Assembly: GCA_041572275.1 (NCBI GenBank)
Contig: JBFFSQ010000050.1
Coordinates: 1-16,685, forward strand
From: JBFFSQ01 sp041572275
Lineage (GTDB): Bacteria > Pseudomonadota > Gammaproteobacteria > SZUA-229
Reading direction: 5' to 3'
Length of the DNA: 16,685 nucleotides
Shown here: piece by piece, positions 1 through 6,719 of the stretch
How the letters are laid out: each line of letters begins with the position of its first letter
How positions within the stretch are numbered: the stretch's first letter is position 1
Notes under the pieces: model-generated
What the model was told of the DNA's origin: nothing
What the model saw: only the letters and a program-made list of their open reading frames with translations
Databases searched by the model: none
Made by a program: the position numbers and the translations under genes

Positions 1-1
1 A

Positions 2-526
2 ATCGCCATGATGGATAGTGGCTTAAATTACCAGCCATCTATTTCTGTACGATCAAGTGTATTTTATTTCGAAAAGGAGAGTAACTGGGGATACCATTAT
101 CAACTGGATGGAGCTACTTTTAATATAAACAAACAGGAAATTCCTGGCCTAGAAGATGTGCAAGATTTAGGCACAGAAGTAAAAGGCTATTCCCTGTACG
201 CTGTTCCAGTAGCGTACTACCATTTTAATCGAAACGAACCCGGAAAATGGTCCTACAAAGCGGGGCTGGGTGTAGGAATTGGTTACCTCAAGCTAAGTGG
301 AAACTTCCGAATTACAGATACGTCTCATCCTGAGTACAATCAAGTTAAACAAGTAGATGCTGACGGATTTGATATCGCTGTTGGCGTATATTTTGAAGCT
401 GTATTCGACAGGCATGTCATAACCGTGCAGAACTATGGGCCAACATTAGATGATGGAACTTATGAATATCTTCAACATAACGTTGCGATGTCGTATAGAT
501 ATGCTTTCCGTTTTTCAGGTTTTTAA
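2..526 (+). CDS. Outer-membrane beta-barrel-like protein, 5' end missing
   Basis: The reading frame is open from base 2 to the TAA at 524-526, so the gene starts to the left of the window; the ATGs at 8 and 11 are internal candidates only. The visible 170 or so residues alternate polar and aromatic/hydrophobic positions, with short Gly-rich strands such as AGLGVGIGYLKLSG and a C-terminus ending in RYAFRFSGF. A terminal Phe after an alternating strand is the usual signature of a beta-barrel recognised by the BAM complex. The family is not identifiable; it resembles small OmpW/OmpA-barrel-type porins only in general character. It converges on the minus-strand gene at 564. No terminator is visible in the 37-base gap, only an AT-rich stretch. 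Confidence 0.6.
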   Translation: MAMMDSGLNYQPSISVRSSVFYFEKESNWGYHYQLDGATFNINKQEIPGLEDVQDLGTEVKGYSLYAVPVAYYHFNRNEPGKWSYKAGLGVGIGYLKLSGNFRITDTSHPEYNQVKQVDADGFDIAVGVYFEAVFDRHVITVQNYGPTLDDGTYEYLQHNVAMSYRYAFRFSGF

Positions 527-563
527 TAAAGCAGTATGTTATAAGATTGGGGCTTAATAATTA

Positions 564-911
564 TTATAATTGCTGAACCAGCGCAATTAATTCATCCACT
601 GACTGCAATGATTCAATCTTGCTTTTGCTAATAAACAGTTCGACACCCTGATCTGTATTCACAAAGATTGCGGGCAGCTCTACATCCTGTACACCATACT
701 GTTTAATAAATTCATCACGGTGAAAAAATACACAATCGACATTGGTTTCATCTAGAAATTGCTGCCATTGTGACCTCATGGTGAAGTGCCCATGGGTTAA
801 CTGACACAACTGACAGGCGTAGGTATCCGGCGAGGTGATTTTGTGAGCGATATCTGAAAGAGTATTGAAAAAACCGCTGTCAGCATTGTAAACAAATATT
901 AACTGGGGCAT
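564..911 (-). CDS. Small CxxC protein, possibly thioredoxin-fold, downstream of ArsR-rhodanese
   Basis: This 115-aa protein has no signal peptide or membrane segment. It opens with a hydrophobic strand (LIFVYNADSG, 4-12), then a C33-x-x-C36-x3-H40 motif, and later an L-P pair at 79-80 before a strand (AIFV). A CxxC near the N-terminal part and a Pro preceding a strand are compatible with a thioredoxin-like fold, but that is my inference; I recognise the YNADSG/CxLC..THG pattern only as that of a conserved uncharacterised bacterial family. The Shine-Dalgarno AGGA (920-923 on the plus strand) overlaps the stop codon of the upstream ArsR-rhodanese gene, so the two are almost certainly one transcript. 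The context suggests a cysteine-based sulfur, redox or metalloid role. Confidence 0.75.
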   Translation of the reverse strand: MPQLIFVYNADSGFFNTLSDIAHKITSPDTYACQLCQLTHGHFTMRSQWQQFLDETNVDCVFFHRDEFIKQYGVQDVELPAIFVNTDQGVELFISKSKIESLQSVDELIALVQQL

Positions 912-921
912 TCATTGTGTC

Positions 922-1572
922 CTATTCAACAGGATAGCCGGCTAATTTCCATTCAGGAAAACCGTCTTCCAGACGTCTTGCATTGAGACCTTTTTCTCTG
1001 GCAATAGCCACCGCATCGAAAGCCAGCACACAATGCGGTCCGCGACAATAAGCGACAATTTCCTGGCCTTCATCCAGTCCCGAAAGATAGGCTTCCAGTT
1101 CTTCCAGAGGCACATTGACCGCACCAGCCACATGGCCTGCAACGTATTCTTCAGGTGGGCGCACATCCAGCACCGTCACTAATCCATCCTTCGCACGTTG
1201 TAGTAATACTTCTCGCGGCAATGGTTCTAATTCATCCTTGCGTAAGAGCACACTACTTAGTAGCTGCTGCACGTCAGCGATATGCCGCTCCGCTACCTGC
1301 CTTAAATCATCGAGCAAGCGGATAACATCGTCGCCACTCAGTGAATAATAGACTTTCAAGCCCTGCTTTCTGGATATGACCAACCCAGCCTGTCGAAGTT
1401 GCTGTAAATGTTGTGAGGTATTGGCCACGGATAGACCAGACACCCCGGCCAGCTCATCAACACTGCGCTCAGCCTGGGCTAAAAACTCGAGTAATTCCAG
1501 GCGGTTACCATTACTCAGCGCCTTGCCGACCCGAGCGAATTGATTGAACAAATCATGTTTGAAACTGGTCAT
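922..1572 (-). CDS. ArsR-family repressor fused to a rhodanese domain
   Basis: This is a 216-aa two-domain protein. Residues about 10-80 are an ArsR/SmtB winged helix (recognition region roughly 38-65, with VANTSQHLQQLRQAGLV). Residues about 120-216 are a rhodanese domain with LDVRPPEEYVAGHV and the catalytic loop C176-R-G-P-H-C181. The winged helix contains no cysteine, so the classical ArsR metal-binding ELCVCDL site is absent; the only cysteines are the two in the rhodanese loop. This makes sensing by persulfidation or oxidation of the loop more plausible than direct As(III) binding by the HTH (inference). It is divergent from the sterol-desaturase/VTT-rhodanese run and faces an inverted repeat at 1607-1628 that may be its operator. 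It probably regulates itself and the plus-strand genes. Confidence 0.93.
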   Translation of the reverse strand: MTSFKHDLFNQFARVGKALSNGNRLELLEFLAQAERSVDELAGVSGLSVANTSQHLQQLRQAGLVISRKQGLKVYYSLSGDDVIRLLDDLRQVAERHIADVQQLLSSVLLRKDELEPLPREVLLQRAKDGLVTVLDVRPPEEYVAGHVAGAVNVPLEELEAYLSGLDEGQEIVAYCRGPHCVLAFDAVAIAREKGLNARRLEDGFPEWKLAGYPVE

Positions 1573-1606
1573 TTATTGACAACCTTTTAAAATCCATTAA
1601 TCTTTC

Positions 1607-1628
1607 TATTCAATAAATCAATTGAATA
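1607..1628. promoter_or_regulatory. Candidate ArsR-type operator, perfect 8-6-8 inverted repeat
   Basis: TATTCAAT (1607-1614) and ATTGAATA (1621-1628) are exact reverse complements separated by AAATCA. The site lies midway in the 121-base gap between the divergent arsR-rhodanese and desaturase genes. ArsR-family operators are typically AT-rich imperfect palindromes of this size with TTCAA/TTGAA-type arms. A perfect -35-like TTGACA is at 1576-1581 on the plus strand, with a poor -10 (TAATCT, 1598-1603); if used, the palindrome would cover its start point. The promoter assignment is weak; the palindrome itself is certain. Confidence 0.6.
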
Positions 1629-1693
1629 ATATAACTATTTAAATTTCAAGTCCTGCCTGTAGACTTGCATACCTCCCCTAAAGGAACTGACAG

Positions 1694-2557
1694 ATGAGTG
1701 TTTACGAATATATCACTGACAATGAAAAAACCATCCGACTCGGTTTTTTTATCGGCATGCTGGTGCTAATAGCTACATGGGAAATTATCGCACCCCGACG
1801 CGCCCTCACCGTGTCCAAGGCTATTCGCTGGGTTAACAACCTGGGCCTGGTATTTTTCAACAGCTTCATCCTGCGGCTGATCTTCCCCGCAGCTGCTGTC
1901 GGCATGGCGAGTTTTGCAGCCGAACAGGGTTGGGGTCTGCTCAATTACTACAGCCTGCCACTGACGCTCAGCATCCTGCTCTCTATCATTGTCATGGATT
2001 TCATCATTTACCTGCAGCATGTCATGGTACATGCAGTGCCCCTGCTGTGGCGATTACACCGGGTGCATCATGCCGATCTTGATTACGACGTCACCACCGG
2101 CGCCCGTTTTCATACCCTGGAAATCATCCTCTCCATGCTGATCAAATTTGCCGTCATTGTGGTACTGGGCCCACCGGTGGTTGCGGTAATTCTGTTTGAG
2201 GTCATCCTCAATGCCATGGCCATGTTCAACCACGGCAACGTCGGTCTGCCCGCCCCCATCGACAAAGTACTGCGTTGGCTGCTGGTGACGCCGGATATGC
2301 ATCGGGTTCACCACTCTATTGAAGATGACGAAACCAACAGCAACTTCGGCTTTAATCTATCCTGGTGGGACCGCCTGTTCGGCACCTATCGTGACCAGCC
2401 TCGAGCCGGTCATCAAGGCATGACCATCGGCATCCGTAACTTTCGCGATCCTAAGCAGTCGGCCTGGATAACCGGCATGCTGGCCATGCCCTTTATCGGC
2501 AAGGTCAGCGGTTATGCCATTAATCGCCGACAATGGCAGCAAGACAAGGACGCATAA
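1694..2557 (+). CDS. Sterol desaturase / fatty-acid hydroxylase family membrane protein
   Basis: This 287-aa protein has hydrophobic segments near 16-32, 50-72, 90-108 and 145-175, and the eight-histidine di-iron signature of the fatty-acid hydroxylase superfamily. Visible are H109-x3-H113, H122-x2-H125-H126, H180 in FNHGN, and H203-x2-H206-H207, followed by the typical NSNFGFNLSWWDRLFGTY segment. Members hydroxylate or desaturate lipid or sterol-like substrates at the membrane with O2; the substrate here cannot be read. The start is supported by AAGGA at 1681-1685, eight bases before the ATG. Only three bases separate it from the VTT-rhodanese gene, so they form an operon. It is transcribed away from the ArsR-rhodanese gene and across its candidate operator. 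Confidence 0.92.
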   Translation: MSVYEYITDNEKTIRLGFFIGMLVLIATWEIIAPRRALTVSKAIRWVNNLGLVFFNSFILRLIFPAAAVGMASFAAEQGWGLLNYYSLPLTLSILLSIIVMDFIIYLQHVMVHAVPLLWRLHRVHHADLDYDVTTGARFHTLEIILSMLIKFAVIVVLGPPVVAVILFEVILNAMAMFNHGNVGLPAPIDKVLRWLLVTPDMHRVHHSIEDDETNSNFGFNLSWWDRLFGTYRDQPRAGHQGMTIGIRNFRDPKQSAWITGMLAMPFIGKVSGYAINRRQWQQDKDA

Positions 2558-2560
2558 GTA

Positions 2561-3523
2561 ATGAACCCCACCATTCGTAAAATCCTGATACTGATCCTAC
2601 TACTGGCTGGTATTACACTGGCACTGAGTTTCCGTGACCAGTTTAATACCGAAGTCCTCGAACAATGGTTGGCCGATAGCGGTGCCGCAGCACCGATTCT
2701 ATTTATGTGCCTGTATGCCATCGCCACCGTGTTTTTCCTGCCCGGCTCACTACTCACTTTACTCGGTGGTGCCCTGTTCGGCCCCTACTGGGGCACCTTC
2801 TATAACCTCACTGGCGCCACCATCGGTGCCATGCTGTCGTTTCTGGTGGCCCGTTATCTGGCCTCCGACTGGGTGGCAGAAAAAGCTGCTGGTCGCATGA
2901 AACAGTTAATCAATGGCGTCGAACAGGAAGGCTGGCGCTTTGTCGCCTTTACTCGACTGGTACCCCTGTTCCCCTTCAATCTGCTCAATTATGCCCTCGG
3001 CCTTACCCGAATCAGCTTCAGCCACTACAGCCTGGCCACCTATATCTGCATGTTACCGGGCGCCATTGCCTATACCTATCTTGGTTATGCCGGTAAAGAA
3101 GCCATTGCAGGGGGTGAAAACATGATCCAGAAAATCATGCTGGCCATTGCGCTTCTGGCCGTGGTGGGTTTTCTGCCCCGAATCATTGCCCGTTTCCGTC
3201 GTGGCCCGATGATGGCAGTTACTGAACTGCATCAACACCTGGAGCAGGGAGATGACATACTGTTACTGGATGTACGTACGGCTGAGGATTTCGTTGGTGA
3301 ACAAGGGCATGTTACGAATGCTCGATTAATCCCGGTGGAAGAACTGACTCAACGTATGGATGAAATTCGTGATTATCAGGATAAACTCGTGGTGACGATT
3401 TGCCGTACTGATCGCAAGTCGGCTACAGCTGCACAGCTGTTAGCCCGCAACGGTTTCAGCAATGTGCAAGTGGCTCGCATGGGCATGACCGACTGGATCA
3501 AGAATGGCTACCCTGTTGAATAG
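2561..3523 (+). CDS. VTT-domain (DedA/TVP38-type) membrane protein fused to rhodanese
   Basis: The 320-aa protein has an N-terminal membrane helix (7-23) and a VTT/SNARE-associated-type core with PGSLLTLLGGALFG (61-74) and the second re-entrant motif RLVPLFPFNLLNYALGL (132-148). A further helix at 192-210 is followed by a basic stop (RIIARFRRG), and residues 215-320 form a cytoplasmic rhodanese domain. The rhodanese has LLLDVRTAEDF and the active-site loop C281-R-T-D-R-K-S, so it should be catalytically competent for sulfane-sulfur transfer. VTT proteins are lipid scramblases or transporters; TVP38 relatives with rhodanese or SelA-type partners are often found near metalloid genes. AAGGA at 2546-2550 lies inside the end of the upstream gene. 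The domain ends in WxxxGYPVE, exactly like the ArsR-fused rhodanese nearby. Confidence 0.92.
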   Translation: MNPTIRKILILILLLAGITLALSFRDQFNTEVLEQWLADSGAAAPILFMCLYAIATVFFLPGSLLTLLGGALFGPYWGTFYNLTGATIGAMLSFLVARYLASDWVAEKAAGRMKQLINGVEQEGWRFVAFTRLVPLFPFNLLNYALGLTRISFSHYSLATYICMLPGAIAYTYLGYAGKEAIAGGENMIQKIMLAIALLAVVGFLPRIIARFRRGPMMAVTELHQHLEQGDDILLLDVRTAEDFVGEQGHVTNARLIPVEELTQRMDEIRDYQDKLVVTICRTDRKSATAAQLLARNGFSNVQVARMGMTDWIKNGYPVE

Positions 3524-3772
3524 CCTGTTTGTCATCTCAATCGAAGGGATACCTACATGGATGTAAGTAGTAGGGCAACGCATTAGGGCAGGAAGCCCGT
3601 AATTAGAATAACGCAGGAGCAGTTGCCGAGCTATTGCCGAGAGATCTTAACAGTTGCGGATTCAATGAAGGCTCAAGATTCCTCGTCGCATCGTTGTAAA
3701 AAATACAGCCATGCTCTCTCGGAATGATAATAGAACAAGATCCTTACACTAAACGTACAAAAACCAAATAAC
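3524..3772. other. Gene-free stretch with intergenic repeat
   Basis: This 249-base gap interrupts an otherwise tightly packed run. Its first half (3552-3640) holds a hairpin-headed repeat unit and GCCGAG-type short repeats also found at 4393-4599. The remainder (3640-3772) shows no convincing promoter, RNA gene or terminator. The start of the next gene at 3773 has no good Shine-Dalgarno sequence. Confidence 0.6.
3560..3624. repeat. 65-bp intergenic direct repeat, copy 1
   Basis: Bases 3560-3624 match 4471-4535 with a single difference (C at 3612, A at 4523). The copies lie 911 bases apart and bracket the orphan 177-aa gene. The repeat contains GTAGTAGGGCAACGCATTAG and ends in GCAGGAGCAGTT. 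Just upstream, 3554-3567 forms a short stem (TACA/TGTA around TGGA). After 3624 it runs into short GAGCxxTTGCCGAG motifs (3617-3643). Confidence 0.95.
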
Positions 3773-4306
3773 ATGGACAATAAACACCTAAAGCCACAAG
3801 CAGCATCGCAAAATAAAGATCAGCGTCACAGTGCCAATGGCAACATCTGGCCATCGGCTGATTATGACCAGCAGATTGAGCGCCTGAAAACCGCTATCGG
3901 GCAGCAGGTGTTTCTGGTTGAACTAAAACAGACCGATATCAACGTTGCTATTCACCACACGGATAAAGCCTACGAACTGCTGGCAGTGATCGACTACCCA
4001 AGACCCGATCCAGAAACCGGCCTGTTTCCCCATAACATCCTGCTAGATGATGGTCGAGGTGTTAACCTGGGTCGAATTGCAAGAATCAGTATCGATAGTG
4101 CGTTTAGCCCGGCCGAGAGCAGTATCCTGTTTGAAGAGAAGACCCGGTTTAACCAGTTAACATCCAGCCAACACCGAGCCACACCCGCATCAATTGCCGC
4201 CACATCCAAAGATTTATTGGGCGCTATTCTTAGTGACACGAGACAGCCAACAACACCAGGTATCGAGAACAGAACCGAAAAAAAATCCGGTGAAGATTCA
4301 AGTTGA
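3773..4306 (+). CDS. Unrecognised 177-aa protein between two repeats
   Basis: I do not recognise this protein. It has no signal peptide, membrane helix or cysteine. Residues 1-25 are polar and probably disordered (Gln/Lys/Asn rich). Residues 26-125 look like a compact folded domain containing IGQQVFLVELKQTD, AYELLAVIDYPRPDPETG, FPHNILLDDGRGVNLGRIARISI and FSPAESSILFEEK. Residues 130-177 are again low-complexity and charged (TSSQHRATPAS to KKSGEDSS). The coding frame looks real because the folded part is well composed and the stop is followed by non-coding repeats. The ATG at 3773 has no obvious ribosome-binding site. The 65-bp repeat lies on each side, so the gene could have arrived as a cassette between repeats, or the repeats may simply fill the gaps. 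Confidence 0.65.
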   Translation: MDNKHLKPQAASQNKDQRHSANGNIWPSADYDQQIERLKTAIGQQVFLVELKQTDINVAIHHTDKAYELLAVIDYPRPDPETGLFPHNILLDDGRGVNLGRIARISIDSAFSPAESSILFEEKTRFNQLTSSQHRATPASIAATSKDLLGAILSDTRQPTTPGIENRTEKKSGEDSS

Positions 4307-4392
4307 GCTAATAGCTATCCTGAATCACTTCTGACACGTTAACATGTTACTAACCTTTTCAAACCAGTACAGGTAGCGATAGAAAACACACC

Positions 4393-4504
4393 CACATGGA
4401 TGCAGGTAGCAGAACGACTCAGGACACCTATAGGGATATAGGTGGTAGGGTAATGCAGGATGCTTACAGGGATGTAAGTAGTAGGGCAACGCATTAGGGC
4501 AGGA
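4393..4504. repeat. Three tandem degenerate hairpin-headed repeat units
   Basis: The units start near 4393, 4427 and 4463 and each follows the plan short stem, then GTAGTAGGG-like, then AAxGCA..AGGA. Unit 2 starts with CTATA-GGGA-TATAG and unit 3 with TTACA-GGGA-TGTAA, so two stem positions change together while pairing is kept. Unit 1 is more degraded (CACATGGATGCAGG). Unit 3 is the head of the second 65-bp repeat copy. Confidence 0.8.
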
Positions 4505-4535
4505 AGCCCGTAATTAGAATAAAGCAGGAGCAGTT
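4471..4535. repeat. 65-bp intergenic direct repeat, copy 2
   Basis: This is the second copy of the repeat at 3560-3624, with one mismatch. It continues past 4535 into several GAG-x-GTTGCCGAG-like short repeats up to about 4599 that are more numerous than at copy 1. Confidence 0.95.
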
Positions 4536-4659
4536 ATCGAGGAGCGGTTGCCGAGCAATTACCGAGATAAAGTCGAGGAGTAGTTGCCGAAGAGCTCAGA
4601 GTAATGACGAGTTTACGGGACAGCAGAGATCCTGAATTCAATACAACTAGGTGAACACC

Positions 4660-5004
4660 ATGCACATCCTGATGATTTTGAACGACCCACCCTATGGCAC
4701 TGAACGCAGCTATAATGGCCTACGACTGGCCAAGGCACTGGCCACTGATGACAACCAGCTCACGGTGTTTCTGATGTCAGATTCGGTCGGCTGTGCCCAA
4801 TCTGGACAGCAGGTACCCGAAGGCTTTTATAATACCGAGCTGATGCTCAAATCTGTTGCCCGTAAAGGTCGAGTATTACTCTGCGGAACCTGCATGGACG
4901 CCCGCGGCCTAAAAGATGATGCCATTATCGAGGGTGCCCAGCGCAGCACCATGAAAGAGTTAGCAAATGAAACCCTCAACGCCGATAAAGTCATTGTCTT
5001 CTGA
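4660..5004 (+). CDS. DsrE/DsrF-like sulfur-relay family protein
   Basis: This 114-aa protein has the DsrE/DsrF-like alpha/beta fold pattern: an opening strand HILMILNDPPYGTERSYNGLR, a middle segment VFLMSDSVGCA, and a C75-G-T-C78-M-D-A-R-G motif near the C-terminus, where family members place the sulfur-carrying Cys. Such proteins accept and pass persulfide sulfur, and single-gene relatives are common beside radical SAM and arsenic genes. The frame also opens with GTG at 4651, but AGGTGA at 4649-4654 is five bases before the ATG at 4660, and that GTG is part of the ribosome-binding site itself; I therefore use 4660. It precedes the ArsS-like gene by 69 bases. With two nearby rhodanese domains it could form a local sulfur-transfer chain (inference). 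Confidence 0.88.
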   Translation: MHILMILNDPPYGTERSYNGLRLAKALATDDNQLTVFLMSDSVGCAQSGQQVPEGFYNTELMLKSVARKGRVLLCGTCMDARGLKDDAIIEGAQRSTMKELANETLNADKVIVF

Positions 5005-5073
5005 GTCAAAGACAGAAGCAGAATGCTAAACACGTAACACAATGGCCACAACACACGCTCCAGGAAGCCACCG

Positions 5074-6036
5074 ATGCACGCAACACTGCCACGGCTATTA
5101 GACACTGACTTTCCCGCGCTCTATCGCGACCAGCTGCACACCCTGCAGGTCAACCTTGGCTACACCTGTAACCAGAGCTGCCTGCACTGCCATGTCAATG
5201 CCGGACCCAAGCGTACTGAGCAAATGTCGCAGGCAGATATTGAGCATATTATCGAAGCACTGGAAACATTAAACATCCAGCGTTTGGATCTGACCGGTGG
5301 TGCGCCTGAGCTGAATCCTCATTTTCGCTATCTGGTCAGTGCTGCTCGCAAACGGGATATCCATGTCATTGACCGCTGCAATCTCACCATCCTGCGGGAG
5401 CCCGGGCAGGAAGATCTGGCCACATTTCTAGCCACACAACAGGTTGAGATTGTTGCTTCCCTACCCTGCTATTTACAGGAAAATGTGGACAGTCAACGCG
5501 GCAAGGGCGTGTACGATTCCAGCATGGCAGCACTGCAACAACTCAACCAACTTGGCTATGGCACAGCCGACTCAGGATTGATCCTGAATTTAATGTATAA
5601 CCCCACCGGCGCCTCCCTGCCGCCACCCCAGCAAATATTGGAGCAGGACTATAAACGACAGTTAAAACAGCAGTTCGATATCGAATTTAACCAGCTGTTT
5701 ACCCTGACCAATATGCCGATCATGCGTTTTGGCAGCACACTGGTATCCAGGGGTGAATTCGATAGTTATATGAACCTGCTGAAAAGCGCCCATCAGGACA
5801 TCAACCTGAGCACCGTCATGTGCCGTTCGCTGATTAGCATCGACTGGCAAGGTTACGTCTATGACTGTGATTTCAACCAGATGCTGAATCTACCACTGAC
5901 TGTGGACAAGACATCGCGGCTGCATATTCGTGATATCAGCCTTGACCAACTCAATAACAACTCCATTGTGATCGCCGATCATTGTTATGGCTGTACCGCC
6001 GGTTCCGGCTCCAGCTGTGGTGGCGCCCTGAGTTGA
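5074..6036 (+). CDS. arsS: ArsS-type radical SAM protein with C-terminal Cys cluster
   Basis: The 320-aa protein carries the radical SAM cluster motif C32-x3-C36-x2-C39 in GYTCNQSCLHCHVNAGP and the SAM-contact motif GGAPE (75-79). Its C-terminal auxiliary region has HCYGCTAGSGSSCGG (C304, C307, C315) plus earlier Cys in VMCRS and YDCDFN. This matches the 'arsenosugar biosynthesis radical SAM (seleno)protein ArsS' family. ArsS is known to add a 5'-deoxyadenosyl group to dimethylated arsenic on the way to arsenosugars. Some relatives use selenocysteine in the C-terminal region; here all positions are Cys codons. AGGAAG at 5062-5067 supports the start. The TGA stop overlaps the next ATG. No ArsM methyltransferase gene is visible, so the natural substrate is inferred. 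Confidence 0.9.
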   Translation: MHATLPRLLDTDFPALYRDQLHTLQVNLGYTCNQSCLHCHVNAGPKRTEQMSQADIEHIIEALETLNIQRLDLTGGAPELNPHFRYLVSAARKRDIHVIDRCNLTILREPGQEDLATFLATQQVEIVASLPCYLQENVDSQRGKGVYDSSMAALQQLNQLGYGTADSGLILNLMYNPTGASLPPPQQILEQDYKRQLKQQFDIEFNQLFTLTNMPIMRFGSTLVSRGEFDSYMNLLKSAHQDINLSTVMCRSLISIDWQGYVYDCDFNQMLNLPLTVDKTSRLHIRDISLDQLNNNSIVIADHCYGCTAGSGSSCGGALS

Positions 6037-6719
6037 TGATGCGACTGTCTATCATCATCCCGACCCTGAATGAAGCGACGACAATCGCTGAAACACTGGC
6101 GCAACTGCAGCCTCTTCGACAACAACATGAAGTCATCGTGATAGATGGTGGCAGCACTGACAACACCCGGACACTGGCCGAACCCTTCTGCGACAAACTG
6201 TTATATGCCGACCAGGGCCGCGCTAACCAGATGAATGCTGGCGCCGAACAAGCTAAAGGTGATGTCTATCTATTTTTACACAGCGACAGCCAGGTACCAG
6301 AAAATATGGACCAGCTCATAGAGCAACATATGAGCGCAGGCCAACGACACTGGGGCCGTTTTAATGTTCGCCTGTCCGGCCACCACCCCTTGTTCAGGCT
6401 CATCGAAACACTAATGAATCTGCGCTCCTGTATCACCGGTGTTGCAACTGGCGATCAGGGCATATTCATTAGTTCCAAAACCTTTAAACAACTCAAGGGT
6501 TACCAGGTCATTCCCCTCATGGAAGATATCGACATCAGCAAGCGCCTGCTGCAATCACACGGACGACCTGCCTGTATCAAGACATGTCTGATCACTTCCA
6601 GCCGACGCTGGGAGCAACATGGAGTTCTCAAAACCATCCTGCTTATGTGGCGACTAAGGTTGGCCTATTTCCTTGGCGTACATCCAAATTCACTATCCAA
6701 ACACTATTCCAATCACTAA
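6036..6719 (+). CDS. Family 2 glycosyltransferase, rSAM/selenodomain-associated transferase 2 type
   Basis: This 227-aa GT-A fold glycosyltransferase starts with LSIIIPTLNEATTI, then VIVIDGGSTDNT (33-44), the nucleotide-sugar/metal site HSDS (82-85), GDQGIF (139-144) and the MEDID motif (162-166) followed by SSRRWEQHG. These are hallmarks of the compact GT2 family called 'transferase 2, rSAM/selenodomain-associated'. The start is the ATG at 6036, which shares its A with the TGA stop of arsS (TGATG); the frame is open further upstream but only inside arsS. No strong Shine-Dalgarno is present, in line with translational coupling. It probably glycosylates the product of the radical SAM step. The C-terminus holds a hydrophobic/basic segment (ILLMWRLRLAYFLGV) that may touch the membrane. 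Confidence 0.9.
   Translation: MMRLSIIIPTLNEATTIAETLAQLQPLRQQHEVIVIDGGSTDNTRTLAEPFCDKLLYADQGRANQMNAGAEQAKGDVYLFLHSDSQVPENMDQLIEQHMSAGQRHWGRFNVRLSGHHPLFRLIETLMNLRSCITGVATGDQGIFISSKTFKQLKGYQVIPLMEDIDISKRLLQSHGRPACIKTCLITSSRRWEQHGVLKTILLMWRLRLAYFLGVHPNSLSKHYSNH

Larger units (their letters stand above)
4307..4659. other. Gene-free stretch with repeat array
   Basis: The gap of about 350 bases upstream of the DsrE-like gene is largely occupied by degenerate repeats: three hairpin-headed units from 4393 to 4504, then GAGxxGTTxxCGAG motifs from 4527 to 4599. Bases 4307-4390 show only a 10-bp palindrome (TAACATGTTA) and no clear terminator. No convincing sigma-70 promoter was found for the following genes. 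Confidence 0.6.

Noticed and set aside
555..566. TAATAATTATTA palindrome between convergent genes as a terminator
   Set aside because: It has no GC pairs and no T-tract, and includes the stop codon of the minus-strand gene.
4393..4599. Repeat array as a CRISPR
   Set aside because: The units are degenerate and unequal in length, have no unique spacers of constant size, and no cas gene is nearby.
6034..6048. TGA-TGA-TGC after the arsS stop as a selenocysteine read-through extension
   Set aside because: The conserved Cys cluster is already complete before the stop, and the TGA overlaps the start of the next gene; no SECIS-like hairpin is evident.
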